A stretch of DNA of 64,000 bases, taken from the NCBI GenBank assembly GCA_028673005.1, contig CM054116.1:97380207-97444206 (forward strand), given 5' to 3'. Positions 54,410-64,000 of the stretch are shown piece after piece. The stretch's first letter is position 1. Each line of letters starts with the position of its first letter. The notes below the pieces were generated by a model. It saw only the letters and a list, made by a program, of their open reading frames with translations. It did no database searches and was not told the DNA's origin. Made by a program: the position numbers and the translations under genes. Origin of the DNA: Tanypteryx hageni (lineage: Eukaryota; Arthropoda; Insecta; Odonata; Petaluridae).

Positions 54410-55785
54410 AAGTACTGGTCGAGTTCAAAACAGTTGTTCCCGACACAAGCACTATTCATCCCATATAACTACACAAGGAGAACCCAGAAAATCACAGGCC
54501 GATTTTCTTAACTTTAATATCTTGCAAGATTCTCGAGCATATACTCGTTAGCAACATAATGCGATTTATCGATAGTAATTTATTGTTAGCTGATTCTCAA
54601 CACGGCTTCAGGAAAGGTTGGACTTGCGATACTCGGCTCTGTCTTTTTGTGACCTGTATACTGAGAAGCGAAGAAGATAATAGGCAGGTCAATGCCACCT
54701 TCTTAGATTTCAGGAAAGCCTTTGATAAGGTACCTCACAGGAAGTTAATAATGAAATTAGAAACCTTAGGCGTTAATTTCGAAATTGTTAGTTGGACCCG
54801 TGAATTTTCAAATCATAGGAAGCAGAAGGTTGTTATAGATGGGGAACCCTCGAACTTAGTGGATGTTGTCTCTGGCGTTCCACAGGCTAGTGTATTTGGT
54901 CCGTTATTATTTCTAATTTATATAAACGGTATCAGCTCAGTAGTCAGAAGTAAAATTAGGCTTCTTGCGGATGACTCCGTCATTTATAGAGAAATAAGCA
55001 ATCCGGAAGACCATCAGTGTCTCCAAAATGATGTTGAAGCTATTTCTGCATGGTGTAAGGAATGGCAGTTGGAGATCAACCAAAAGAAAAGCTGCGTCAT
55101 CAATTTTTAGAGAACCAAGAATATCTCGTTGGATGTTAATTTGGACGGAGTAGAGATTCCAGTTTCAGACTCGATTAAATATCTCGGAGTCACGATCCAT
55201 CGTGATCTCTCGTGGTACACCCACATTGATAAATGCCACTAACAAAAAGCTGGCCTTTATAGGGAGAATAGTTCGAAATAGCTCCGAAAAAGTGAAAGAA
55301 TTATGTTATTTATTCTTGGTTTGACCCCAGGTCGAGTATGCTTCAGCTCTGTCGGATCCCTATGAAAAGGGACTCACTAACGAGATAGAAAAGGTTCAGC
55401 GCAGGACAGCTAGATTTGTAAAGAGAAATTACGAAAGTAAACAAAGCGTAACATCATTAATAGGAAATCTGAAATGGACATCGTTAGAGGAACGTAGACT
55501 GCAGGCTAGATTTAAACTACTGGAAAAATTTATGTCGGAGGGACTAGCGAATTAGGTAGTAGGACTTATCAGAAGCCCGACGTATCTCGGAAGGCAGGAC
55601 AGCGAGGATAAGATTCGCGAGATCGATTGTAGAACGGAGCGATATAGAGAATCGTTTTTCCCTAGGGCGATAAGAGAACATAATAGGAAACGATAACGTA
55701 GGAAAAATAGGGACTTTTGGTGCACTGCACCCCGTGCTATCCACCAAAAAGGTGATTTGCAGGGTATCATGTAGATATGTAGATG
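54410..55785 (+). mobile_element. Non-LTR retrotransposon, copy 1 (reverse transcriptase to 3' end)
   Basis: Plus-strand reading gives, after a frame break near 54.44-54.48 kb, ENPENHRPIFLT and CKILEHIL. An open stretch at 54559-55110 follows with ADSQHGFRKGWTCDT, TFLDFRKAFDKVPHRKL, VVSGVPQASVFGPLLFLIYI and the catalytic LLADDSVIY. A TAG at 55108-55110 stands where copy 2 has TGG. The C-terminal region then continues in broken frames (YLGVTIHRDLSW, EIEKVQRRTARFVKRN, LEERRLQARFKLLEKFM). The 3' end is GGTGATTTGCAGGGTATCATGTAG plus a short TGTAGATG-type tail. The clade is likely CR1/L2/Rex-like by motif style, unproven. No endonuclease domain is present; the copy is 5' truncated and dead. Confidence 0.9.
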
Positions 55786-56129
55786 CTCCCTGTAGGAAGG
55801 AACGGGACAACACTAACAATTTAAGTCTTTTATCATAGTGGATATTAAGAAATTAAACAATTAATGATGCAGGTTTTAAAAGTTTTTTTTTCGCGATTGT
55901 GAAATGGGTGAATTCGATAACTCTTTCTCCACTTTCACGCGTCTTGAGTGCCGAACGTTACTCGCCGCCAGCTGAATTTTGTATTATTTCGACCATAAAT
56001 CGTTATCCATTTTTGCCATTCATTCCTCCGTTGCCATGGAAACTTGAAGCAGATGAGATCCATTTATGCAGTAGAATATCGTTTGACCAAAACAGGAAGA
56101 TTTCGAAACCGCTTTTTCCAAACCTCTCA
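55786..56129. other. Spacer between LINE copy 1 and hAT element
   Basis: Short unique DNA, nothing recognised. Confidence 0.5.
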
Positions 56130-56571
56130 TTTAGAATCAGGGCCGGTGAGGCGGCGAGGCGATCGCCTAAAGCGCTTCTCGCGAGGGACGCCAAAGTTTG
56201 ACCACTATGGAAATCACGATTTGAAATAAATAATACCAATAATCGAAAAATCAACGCATTGTAGAGCTTACACATCTTCAAAAGTTTTAAGCTAGAAACA
56301 AGACCAACGGTGGTCTCGGTCTAATTTTATGCTCTCCGTTATATTTCTAAGCAAAACACATGATGCATGATTTTTTTCTTAGAAAAGTATTTCTGGTTTA
56401 ACCCAATCTACAAACCCTCCTTCCTCTCATCCAACCATAAACCTAAGGTTTAAATACCTTCCCTTTCAAATTCGTACACACCCGACTTCTTTTATATTCG
56501 CAGTTCAGTTTCTTTTGGTCTCCCCAAGTGATAACATCTTTCAGTGGATCGTCTGTTCGAGTTTACTAGAG

Positions 56572-56842
56572 CGGTGTTTCTCAAACTATGCGCCGTGGCC
56601 CCCCAGTGGGGCCAAAAATTATTTTGGAAGTAAGGTGAAATGCCAAGAAATAAAATTTTCACCTATAATAAAATTTTATCAGAGAATTTTCGTAAATACA
56701 ATGCTATAGAAACTATTAATAGTTATATATATAACGAAGAAATTTGTATTTAAGTTTCTTATTTTTACTATGTATTTTCATTTCAAAGGGGACCGCATGA
56801 TATTCAAGGGGGCTGCAACAATTGAAACTTTAAGAACCACTG
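56572..56842. mobile_element. hAT-type MITE nested in the larger hAT element
   Basis: Sibling of the MITE at 46259-46501: CGGTGTTTCTCAAACTATGC on the left (first bases mutated from CAG), CAGTGGTTCTTAAAGTTTCA read inward from the right, with GGCCGTGGCCCCCC-like and GGGGGC motifs inside the ends. Flanking octamers TACTAGAG and TGCTGGAG match at six of eight positions, a decayed target duplication. Confidence 0.82.
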
Positions 56843-58069
56843 TGCTGGAGGACCTTGAACCAGTTATTATTCATTTCAGGGCGTCGTATATGTAAAGTTA
56901 CGGCGATAATAGCCCAAGAGGCTGATTCGCCAGGGAACACACACACACAGGGCATCGAGTTGGAGCTGTATTGTAAAAATGATTTTCATAGCAACCAATG
57001 TGAACAACATACGTTCCGTTATTTACGAGAAGCAATACATTTGTATGTAGAACATTAATCATTCGCATATTAAAAATAACTTAGAAATCATTGTAGGAGT
57101 TCGAAACTTGAAGCAACGAATGCCTAAAAGAAAGAAAGTTTGTTTTCCTGCCATCGGTTTTTTAATACGCGTCGGCTCGATCGACAGATCAGTTTTTAAC
57201 GCGAGAATTTAGCGCATTCTTAGTGATTTGCATTGTAGCCGGTTTCGTGTAATTGGGCACCATTGACTAGGGTATTATCTTCGTGTCACATGTATTCACG
57301 AAATTTCATAAAAACACTTTCCCGTTGAATTTCAACAGGCATCTCCCTAGTAATATATAGATTTTTACGCCCAGCTCTCCCCAGTTCTCTCAACAATCTT
57401 CGTCAAGCAATAATGCTTCAGTGCCTATGTAGCTTCGTCAATCTATACATACTTGATATTTATGTATGGTATAACTATTTATCAAGTTTGATCTTCACAC
57501 AGTTTACATAATCAAAATATTAATACCATTTACGTGAAGAAGACATTTTCAGCGGTTATGTTGTTGTTGTTGTAGCAGTAAGAGTTCTTTACATTCAAGA
57601 AAAAGTGTAGTAAGATCAGATGCATAGTATACGAGTATGAGAAAGTTTTTGCAAAGTTTTCACCAATTTTTGCTATTGTATAGATATAGACTAATCAAGT
57701 TATATTAATCCTTGGCGTTTATAATTAAAAAAGGGGCATACGTACTTGCCAATTTTGCCTTTTGTTTTTGTAAAATTATGGTTGGATGTAAGTTAAAATT
57801 AAATGTACTCTAATGAAAATTTTATAAAAACATGGGAGGGCGGAATTGCAGAGCAAATTACATGAGGCGCTTTTTTCACCAACTTCTATCATTCTAACGG
57901 AGTAAAGAATAGCAGATGCGATGCATTATTTATTGTCTACATCTGTAGCAGCATGTACTTTTTAACGATTTTTTCCGGTTGATCCTTAGCAGTTAATCCA
58001 CTAATTTTATACCATGTCTAACGCTTATACAGAAAATTTTTCTGAAAATTTTATTTCTCTAAATTGCAG

Positions 58070-58186
58070 GATTCTAGAGATATGGCTCGTAGAGATGGCC
58101 AGGCGGACAGACAAACCGAATACATGAGGGATTTGTTAGAAAAAAATGCACCTAATTTTGATTCTTTAATAAAAGTAATTATATGA
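58070..58186 (+). other. Possible coding fragment inside the hAT element
   Basis: After an acceptor-like AAATTGCAG, 35 codons read DSRDMARRDGQADRQTEYMR, then DLLEKNAPNFDSLIK, followed by a donor-like GTAATT and, in frame, a TGA. The charged helical composition is more protein-like than surrounding frames. I do not recognise it. It may be a remnant of the element's own protein or a captured host exon. Confidence 0.3.
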
Positions 58187-58328
58187 TATGAATAAATACA
58201 TTTTTATTACGTATTTCTTCTTTTTCAACCTACGTCTAACTAAAAGAGCTCAGTAAAAAAATTGAAGGAGCGCCATATTATATCTTGCCTTAGGCGGTAA
58301 ACTGTCTGGGTCCGGCCCTGTTTAGAAT

Positions 58329-61055
58329 CTTCATCAACGAACACGAATACGCTCCCATTTTACGATGAAACGTCGTTCTGAGTGACGTACTCTCCGGGTC
58401 TGCAGTGATCTCTCCCGAAAACCCGACCTTCCGAGAAGGCGGTTAGCGTTTCCTGACCGCAGCACCTCCTTTACCAAGAAATGCGTCGAAATGCGTGCAG
58501 GATGTGCTCCATGTTCTCTGAATCACTTTTTCCAAAACGAATATCCGACGGAATTTTAGCACGTCAAAGGTAATTTTGTCAACTAACATCTTCGTAGAAT
58601 AGTCCTTCCCAACAGGGATGCCGCGACACGCTTGAGTTCCATGGAAAATACTTTGTTTAATAAATAATCCTACAATTTGTAAATTTTGATTGGCCATTGG
58701 GTCAATAATCTTTCCTCTAATAAATTGAGGATGGTGTTGCACCAACTAACGAATGCGTCCCAACGTTGTAATACCCATATTTATAAATACTGTTCCTTAT
58801 TGAAATGTAGGGGTGCTGCGAAATTCCGTTTCTTTTTTAAAGGATCCCGCGCATACAAAAACTGATGAGAACTACAGACGTAGAATGAAATTTGAACTGA
58901 AATAGATGGCCTTCCCTTAAATTCGAAAGAAAAACAAAACAGAGATAGAATTAAAACGCTTTAAATACAAGAAAAACGCGGTAGAATGTGGAGTCTTTAT
59001 TGCGATGCGCAGATGTGGTTGCAGACTGCATTTTTGTTGGCTGTGACGTATGATCGCTTGAAATAATTCCGACATCTCTCCCTGGAAAACCTGACTTTTA
59101 CGCGGAAGAAGATCTTTTCGAGCCTTGCGCGTCTCAAACGCATTCAAATGTATTCAAGCACACGGTGTTGCGCCTTGATGCTGTCTGAATGCCATATCAC
59201 CCTGCGCGACGCTTTGCTCCCATCGGGAAACCAGATCACACCTTTAGATTATTCAAGAATTTTTAAGTAAAGCTTTTGTTGTGAAAACATAGGATTATCA
59301 CTTCGATAGTAAGCGAGGCTTAACTTGGGTAACGTTAAAACGTTAAGGATCATATCCGATAAAAATGAGGTGAAAAAATATTTTGACTTCTGAAATCAGA
59401 AATCTAGTTGATACCCTCGTGTTGATCCCATAATCTCACAAATACCTCAAGTATTTGTCTCACTTTCCAAGATTGCATGATACCTCAGACCGGACGGTCG
59501 CCTTGAAGAGTATTTCTAGGTTTTATCATCAATGGTTAAATGGACGATGACCTGATACTTTTTTATTTGACATCGTGATGCATTGATTTGTACAAGCGTG
59601 TTAAATGTATTAAATGAGGTAATAAAGTATTCCTTAATATTTTTTATGCCTAAAATGAGACTGCCGAAAAATTCTTTTCTGGCTGTCATTTCATGATTCA
59701 TGTCACCTAATTGATATCCGCCATTAAGATCGGTCAACACTGGAGGGGAAAAAATCATCGGATAATTAATCGATTAAACGAGCCGTAAAAAGCGAGGACA
59801 CCCCTCAGAAAAGTGCGTTTACAGCAGAGATGGAATTGCAAAATTGTGCTACAGTAAAAAAACGTGAGATATTAATAGCGATCAAAACAATTAGGAAGGG
59901 ATAAATATAAAACATTAGCCTGTATTTTGAAAATAATGAAATTGTCTTGATATAAATTAATGTTCTTCATAAAATTGACAATATTACTGAGATTCTGAGA
60001 TAGAATAACAATGTTTTTCAGGTGAGGTTTGATATCAATTTAGTGCTAAAAAGAAAAAAAACTTAATCTTTGAAAAATTTATGTTAACGACCTTTTCCGG
60101 TGAATAACCTTTTATTCGTTATGTTTAAAAGTTACAACGTAGTTTAAAAGTCGATCTTTTCTAAAAAATCGGATGTAATTTTGGTTTTAATTTGCAGTTT
60201 TTCGTAATAAATTCGCAGTAAATATTGTTAGTTCCAAATATCTTTTGCTCATAAATATTTTATTCGTGCGTAATGTTCGTCAAAAACCTACACGAAGTTT
60301 GGTTCCCTTTTGGAACTGTTAAAATAAGGCAACCATTTCTATGTGGTCGGCTTCATTTTTGGTTTCGAATGCCTATTCGGGCCGCAATGGAAATTTCAAA
60401 TGCTTCGGAGGGCCGGATGAGAGTTTACATCGGCAGTTACATAGAGATTCTGTGGCGTTATATAAATTAAAATTTAGTCGAAACAATTTTTTAGAGTTAA
60501 AATTTCAAAATGCGACCATGGTTTTAATAAAAAATTTGAATTGTTCGTGGAGAATCGCTAATAACTTCGCGGTCGCATAAAATTCTCTCGGGAATTGTAT
60601 GTGGCCCCGCGGTCTGTAGATTGCTGGCTACTGCTTTTCAATGACAGCAAGTCTCCCACCTCACTGGAAAATACTTACCATTCAGTTGGCATTGCCACTG
60701 CCTCTTAAAAAGGATAAGCTTTAAATGAGGTCTTTTTCGTTAAAAAATCGATCTCTTTTACTAAATCATAAAACACGAATAAAAGAAATGGTCAATTGAT
60801 ACGACATCATCCGTGTTCCATCATTCACCCAATTGTTTCGCCTCCTGTCATCTACCAAATTTGTGGATATCGGGGCAAAAAGAGGATGGAAATTTTCCTC
60901 TCACGAATTTCCAAAGAATTCATCGTATCATAATAAGATGCTATCATTAAAACTTTTCCCTGAACAAGCCTTCTAATACTTCCACGGTGACGAAAATTCT
61001 CGTGTTTTTCTATAGTATCAAACACAAGGAAAACACCGAGATAGAATGAACGAGC
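58329..61055. other. Intergenic, no gene recognised
   Basis: Mostly AT-rich unique DNA. A stretch around 60.33-60.65 kb contains GGGCCGCAATGG, GGAGGGCCGGATGAG and TGTGGCCCCGCGGTCTGTAG, reminiscent of badly decayed hAT non-autonomous ends, but boundaries and target duplication cannot be found. Confidence 0.45.
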
Positions 61056-61056
61056 G

Positions 61057-61737
61057 GAAAAGCTGCGTCATCAATTTCTGGAGATCCAAGAGTATCTCGT
61101 TGGATGTTAATTATTCGTTGGACGGAGTAGAGATTCCAGTTTCAAACTCGATTAAATATCTCGGAGTCACGATCCATCGTGATCTCTCGTGGGACACCCA
61201 CATTGATAAATGCCACTAACAAAAAGCTGGTCTTTATAGGGAGAATAGTTCGAAATAGCTCCGAAAAAGTGAAAGAATTATGTTATTTATCCTTGGTTCG
61301 ACCGCAGGTCGAATATGCTTCAGCTGTGTGGGATCCCTAAAGGGACTCACCAACGAGATAGAAAAAGTTCAGCGCGGGGCAGCTAGATTTGTAAAGAGAA
61401 ATTACGAAAGTAAACAAAGCGTAACATCATTAATAGGAAATCTGAAATGGACATCGTTAGAGGAACGTAGACTGCAGGCTAGATTTAAACTACTGGAAAA
61501 ATTTATGTCGGAGGGATTAGCGAATGAGGTAGTAGGACTCATCAGAAGCAGAACAGCGAGAATAAGATTCGCGAGATCGATTATAGAACGGAGCGATATA
61601 GAGGATCTTTTTTCCCTAGGACGATAAGAGAACATAATAGGAAAAGGTAACGTAGGAAAAATAGGGACCTTTGGTGCACTGCACCCCCTGCTATCCACCA
61701 AAAAGGTGATTTGCAGGGTATCATGTAGATGTAGAAA
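61057..61737 (+). mobile_element. Non-LTR retrotransposon, copy 2 (3' portion)
   Basis: Same family as 54410-55785, aligned from GAAAAGCTGCGTCATCAATT to the shared 3' end GGTGATTTGCAGGGTATCAT, about 680 bp. It begins after the catalytic domain, so it is more severely 5' truncated. It keeps NFWRSKSISLDVN where copy 1 has a stop. An open frame at 61280-61627 covers the C-terminal region (NEIEKVQRGAARFVKRNYES, LEERRLQARFKLLEKFM). A frame break follows the DKCH region in both copies, suggesting it predates them or belongs to the source element. Confidence 0.9.
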
Positions 61738-63203
61738 TGTCTTGTTCCAAGTCTGAATTCTGCACGATTTGTTATTTCTCAAACGACCAAATTCTGTCGC
61801 GAGTTGATGTCACCAGTTCTGAAAAAAAAACAAAAAGACCAAGCTAATTAAACGTCACTCATTTCTCCATAGGCGATGTATCCTGAATTCGAATAAATAA
61901 CCTGCAAACCGCCGCAATTAGTCTTCCGATGCGATCAGCTGTTTTCGCGGAAATCGGGCGTTGAAAGTGAGCTAAACACGCGATTAAATGAATTGAATTC
62001 AAGGATTCGCAGCCGCTCAACATCTTTTATGGAACTTAAACTATTATCATTTTGAAGCGCGTTTCTGAGTCGACACGATGTTACTTTCCCAGCAATCTAG
62101 ACGCGTAACCACGCGCGAGTTGAACAACCTACTAAAGGGTTTTTAATTTTCCTTCCTCCTGCCACTGAAAGGCTGGTCACACGTCGCTAATGGGTCTCTG
62201 GGTGCACGGGGTATCTTCCCGAGCACTATACAGCATTGATTGCTGCATTATTTCCCAATACCGTGTATTGCGAAATAACTTGGGGCGTTCCGGTTGAGTT
62301 ATGGTCATAAATTCCTAAAGTCCAATGGGTTTTTGTGAGAATGATAGAAAGTTTCTATAATAATGACTCAGTCAGCCTTCTCGAGTCGCAGAGACGTTAT
62401 CGGAATATTTTAATATATGGATCTGCGAGGATTAAACATGAGGCGAGTAACTAGTTTCTCAGCGTGCCGTAGTCCTTTAGAAGAATAAGCGAGAATTGTT
62501 TAAAATAACACAGCTTATTTTAATAGATTAAAATTGTATAATACTGATAGCGTTTATCACCCTCAGATATTAGAACTTATATGATTCTCTATTTAGTGTT
62601 TTCATGCCTTTTGGAATGCTAACAGCTGATTTTAATTCAATCTGAGCTTGTTTAAATTAAGTTTAATAATTAAAAAAATCAGATTATATATTCATTTTCC
62701 AAAGAAGGCCATTTAAAGAATTCTTTGTGACCGTCTTTTAATTATTTTTTCTTCGAAGATTTACTTTCCTGATTATTGATTAATTTGCCACAACGCAATT
62801 TACAGTATTAGGAGTGTGGCAAAAAAAACAACCGAACGGATACTTCCATTACCACACAGGAAATCCGCGACCTTAGTATCGGTAGGCATTCGTACTCAAC
62901 CTTCCCAGCCACCAAGGCCGGTGATTATTATAATTTCCAAAGCAGCACGTCAAGCGTAATTATTACAGAAATCGGCATGAGATGCAGTTTTTAAAAGGGA
63001 GAGAAATCGGTTAAATTTTACGTCTATATATTTACGTGTTGTTTTTGACTTAAAAGAATGCGTCATAACTTTAATATCAAATTGTTTGAAATACTTTTAC
63101 GAATAATTCTTAAGTGCGTAAAACAGTACGATTTTTACTCTTACAATAAGAGGAATATGTAAAATTTCCCAGTGGATTTCATGCTTCGTTCTCAGAACTA
63201 GCT
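61738..63203. other. Intergenic, no recognised feature
   Basis: Unique-looking DNA with short frames only. Confidence 0.5.
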
Positions 63204-63245
63204 CATCAAAAAGGTGACTTTCAGGGTATAATGTAGATGTAGATC
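63204..63245 (+). mobile_element. Non-LTR retrotransposon, copy 3 (3' tail only)
   Basis: About 40 bases, ATCAAAAAGGTGACTTTCAG then GGTATAATGTAGATGTAGAT, match the extreme 3' end of the two larger copies with a few changes. This is an extreme 5' truncation of the same family. Confidence 0.7.
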
Positions 63246-63559
63246 TCATAATCCCAATGCCTTCAAATCCATCAGGAAGTATAGTGCGCATTACCTTTCC
63301 CTCGGCTAGATCAGCTTCGATATTTCATCGTAGCTATGTTTTTTATTATAAATTTCACGCACCGGTTTTGTATTTTACATAGAAAATCACTCCGCGGAAA
63401 GTAAATTTCCCTGTCTATGTCGTTACTTATGCAGGTCTAACACCATCCATCCTTGAACTGTGGCCAATCTTCGAACGACATTTTTTCCGTAATTTTTACG
63501 TTCACTTGTTACGTGCGCCACCGTAAAGCGTGTTTTCTGATTACTGCAGACGGTTTATT

Positions 63560-63577
63560 TTCTCTCTCTCTCTCTCT
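63560..63577. repeat. Short (CT)n microsatellite
   Basis: About nine CT units, followed by further CT-rich sequence to about 63660. No other feature is seen from 63246 to the window end. Confidence 0.85.
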
Positions 63578-64000
63578 GTCGCCTCTCTCCATTGCTATGT
63601 CTCTTACTCTTTCCCACAACGCGTCACTACATCTCTCACTTTCTCTCCACTCCCATTCGGCTCCCTTCTTCGGATCTTCATTTCAATGACGTAACTGGTT
63701 TTAAGCTGCAGAAAACAAACAAAAGCGTAGCTTAAAATGTCTTTATCCGGCTAAGACCTACACCGGAAATGGACTGATCTTCTGCATCCGTCGAAAACAT
63801 GATCGAATTCAGTTTAAAGGTACTTAGGATCAACACTTCAGCTTTTTTATAGACAGCAAAAACGCTGATATCCTTGAAATTAATGTATATTTTGATTCAC
63901 TCGTTAACAAGAATCCTGACACGCAATATTTTGTTGAGCGCTTCCCAAGTTCCGATGAAACCGTGACGTCACTGCTCTCAGCGCGTCTTTTTTTTCTTTT

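Larger units (their letters stand above)
56138..58320. mobile_element. hAT-superfamily element with exact 8-bp target-site duplication
   Basis: A 2183-bp element flanked by TTTAGAAT at 56130-56137 and 58321-58328. Both ends start CAGGGCCGG inward, followed by imperfect inverted sequence (AGGCGATCGCCTAAAG on the left, TTTACCGCCTAAGGC on the right). A second hAT MITE (56572-56842) is nested in it. Apart from one possible exon-like fragment at 58070-58186 I see no transposase, so it is either non-autonomous or heavily decayed. Confidence 0.9.

Noticed and set aside
55544..55819. Minus-strand frames over the LINE 3' ends (also 61402-61782)
   Set aside because: They recur only because the same retrotransposon 3' sequence is present twice; they are antisense to its C-terminal coding region.
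60330..60650. GGCCG-rich segments resembling SPIN-like hAT non-autonomous elements
   Set aside because: Suggestive words only; no inverted ends or target duplication could be placed, so not called as an element.

Overview
This window reads as arthropod, probably insect, nuclear DNA. Both recognisable genes are animal genes split by spliceosomal introns. The rest is intergenic and intronic sequence carrying insect-type repeats: hAT, Tc1/mariner, pogo-like, Penelope-like and non-LTR elements and a tRNA-derived SINE. The order cannot be fixed from the sequence. The strongly uneven CpG content would suit a hemimetabolous insect with gene-body methylation, but that is inference.

Region 1 (1-14.6 kb, + strand) is a complete SURF4 gene, the ER cargo receptor, in six coding exons. 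They join in frame to a 270-residue protein ending in a dilysine ER-retrieval signal. Intron 4 (about 10.2 kb) holds a 255-bp exact tandem duplication, a 3.8-kb degenerate hAT element with an exact 8-bp target-site duplication and a Penelope-like fragment inside it, a 580-bp polypyrimidine tract abutting a broken mariner copy, and a divergent 414-bp-period repeat. Intron 5 holds two related hAT-type MITEs.

Region 2 (14.6-25.4 kb) is intergenic: the SURF4 3' flank, two MITEs with TA target sites, and a tRNA-derived SINE with a 12-bp target-site duplication. CpG is scarce up to about 19.6 kb and common afterwards.

Region 3 (25.4-31.0 kb, - strand) is a water-channel aquaporin of the insect Drip/Prip type. 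Six coding exons give 273 residues with both NPA motifs and a water-selective aromatic/arginine filter. Its first coding exon has a non-coding leader, and the upstream 5' exon and promoter are not resolved. A palindromic mariner derivative lies in the first coding intron. SURF4 and the aquaporin are convergent neighbours with no evident functional link.

Region 4 (31-64 kb) has no gene I can support. It is CpG-rich unique DNA with a 15-bp minisatellite (43.5-44.2 kb), hAT MITEs, a 2.2-kb hAT element with an exact 8-bp duplication and a MITE nested in it, and three 3'-anchored copies of one non-LTR retrotransposon family. The long reading frames over the simple repeats are artefacts of repeat periods divisible by three. 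I found no CRISPR array, no free-standing tRNA or rRNA gene, and no clearly new multi-gene system. The most unusual items are the hAT element resembling mammalian Charlie repeats, the CpG switch, and the foldback mariner in the aquaporin intron.
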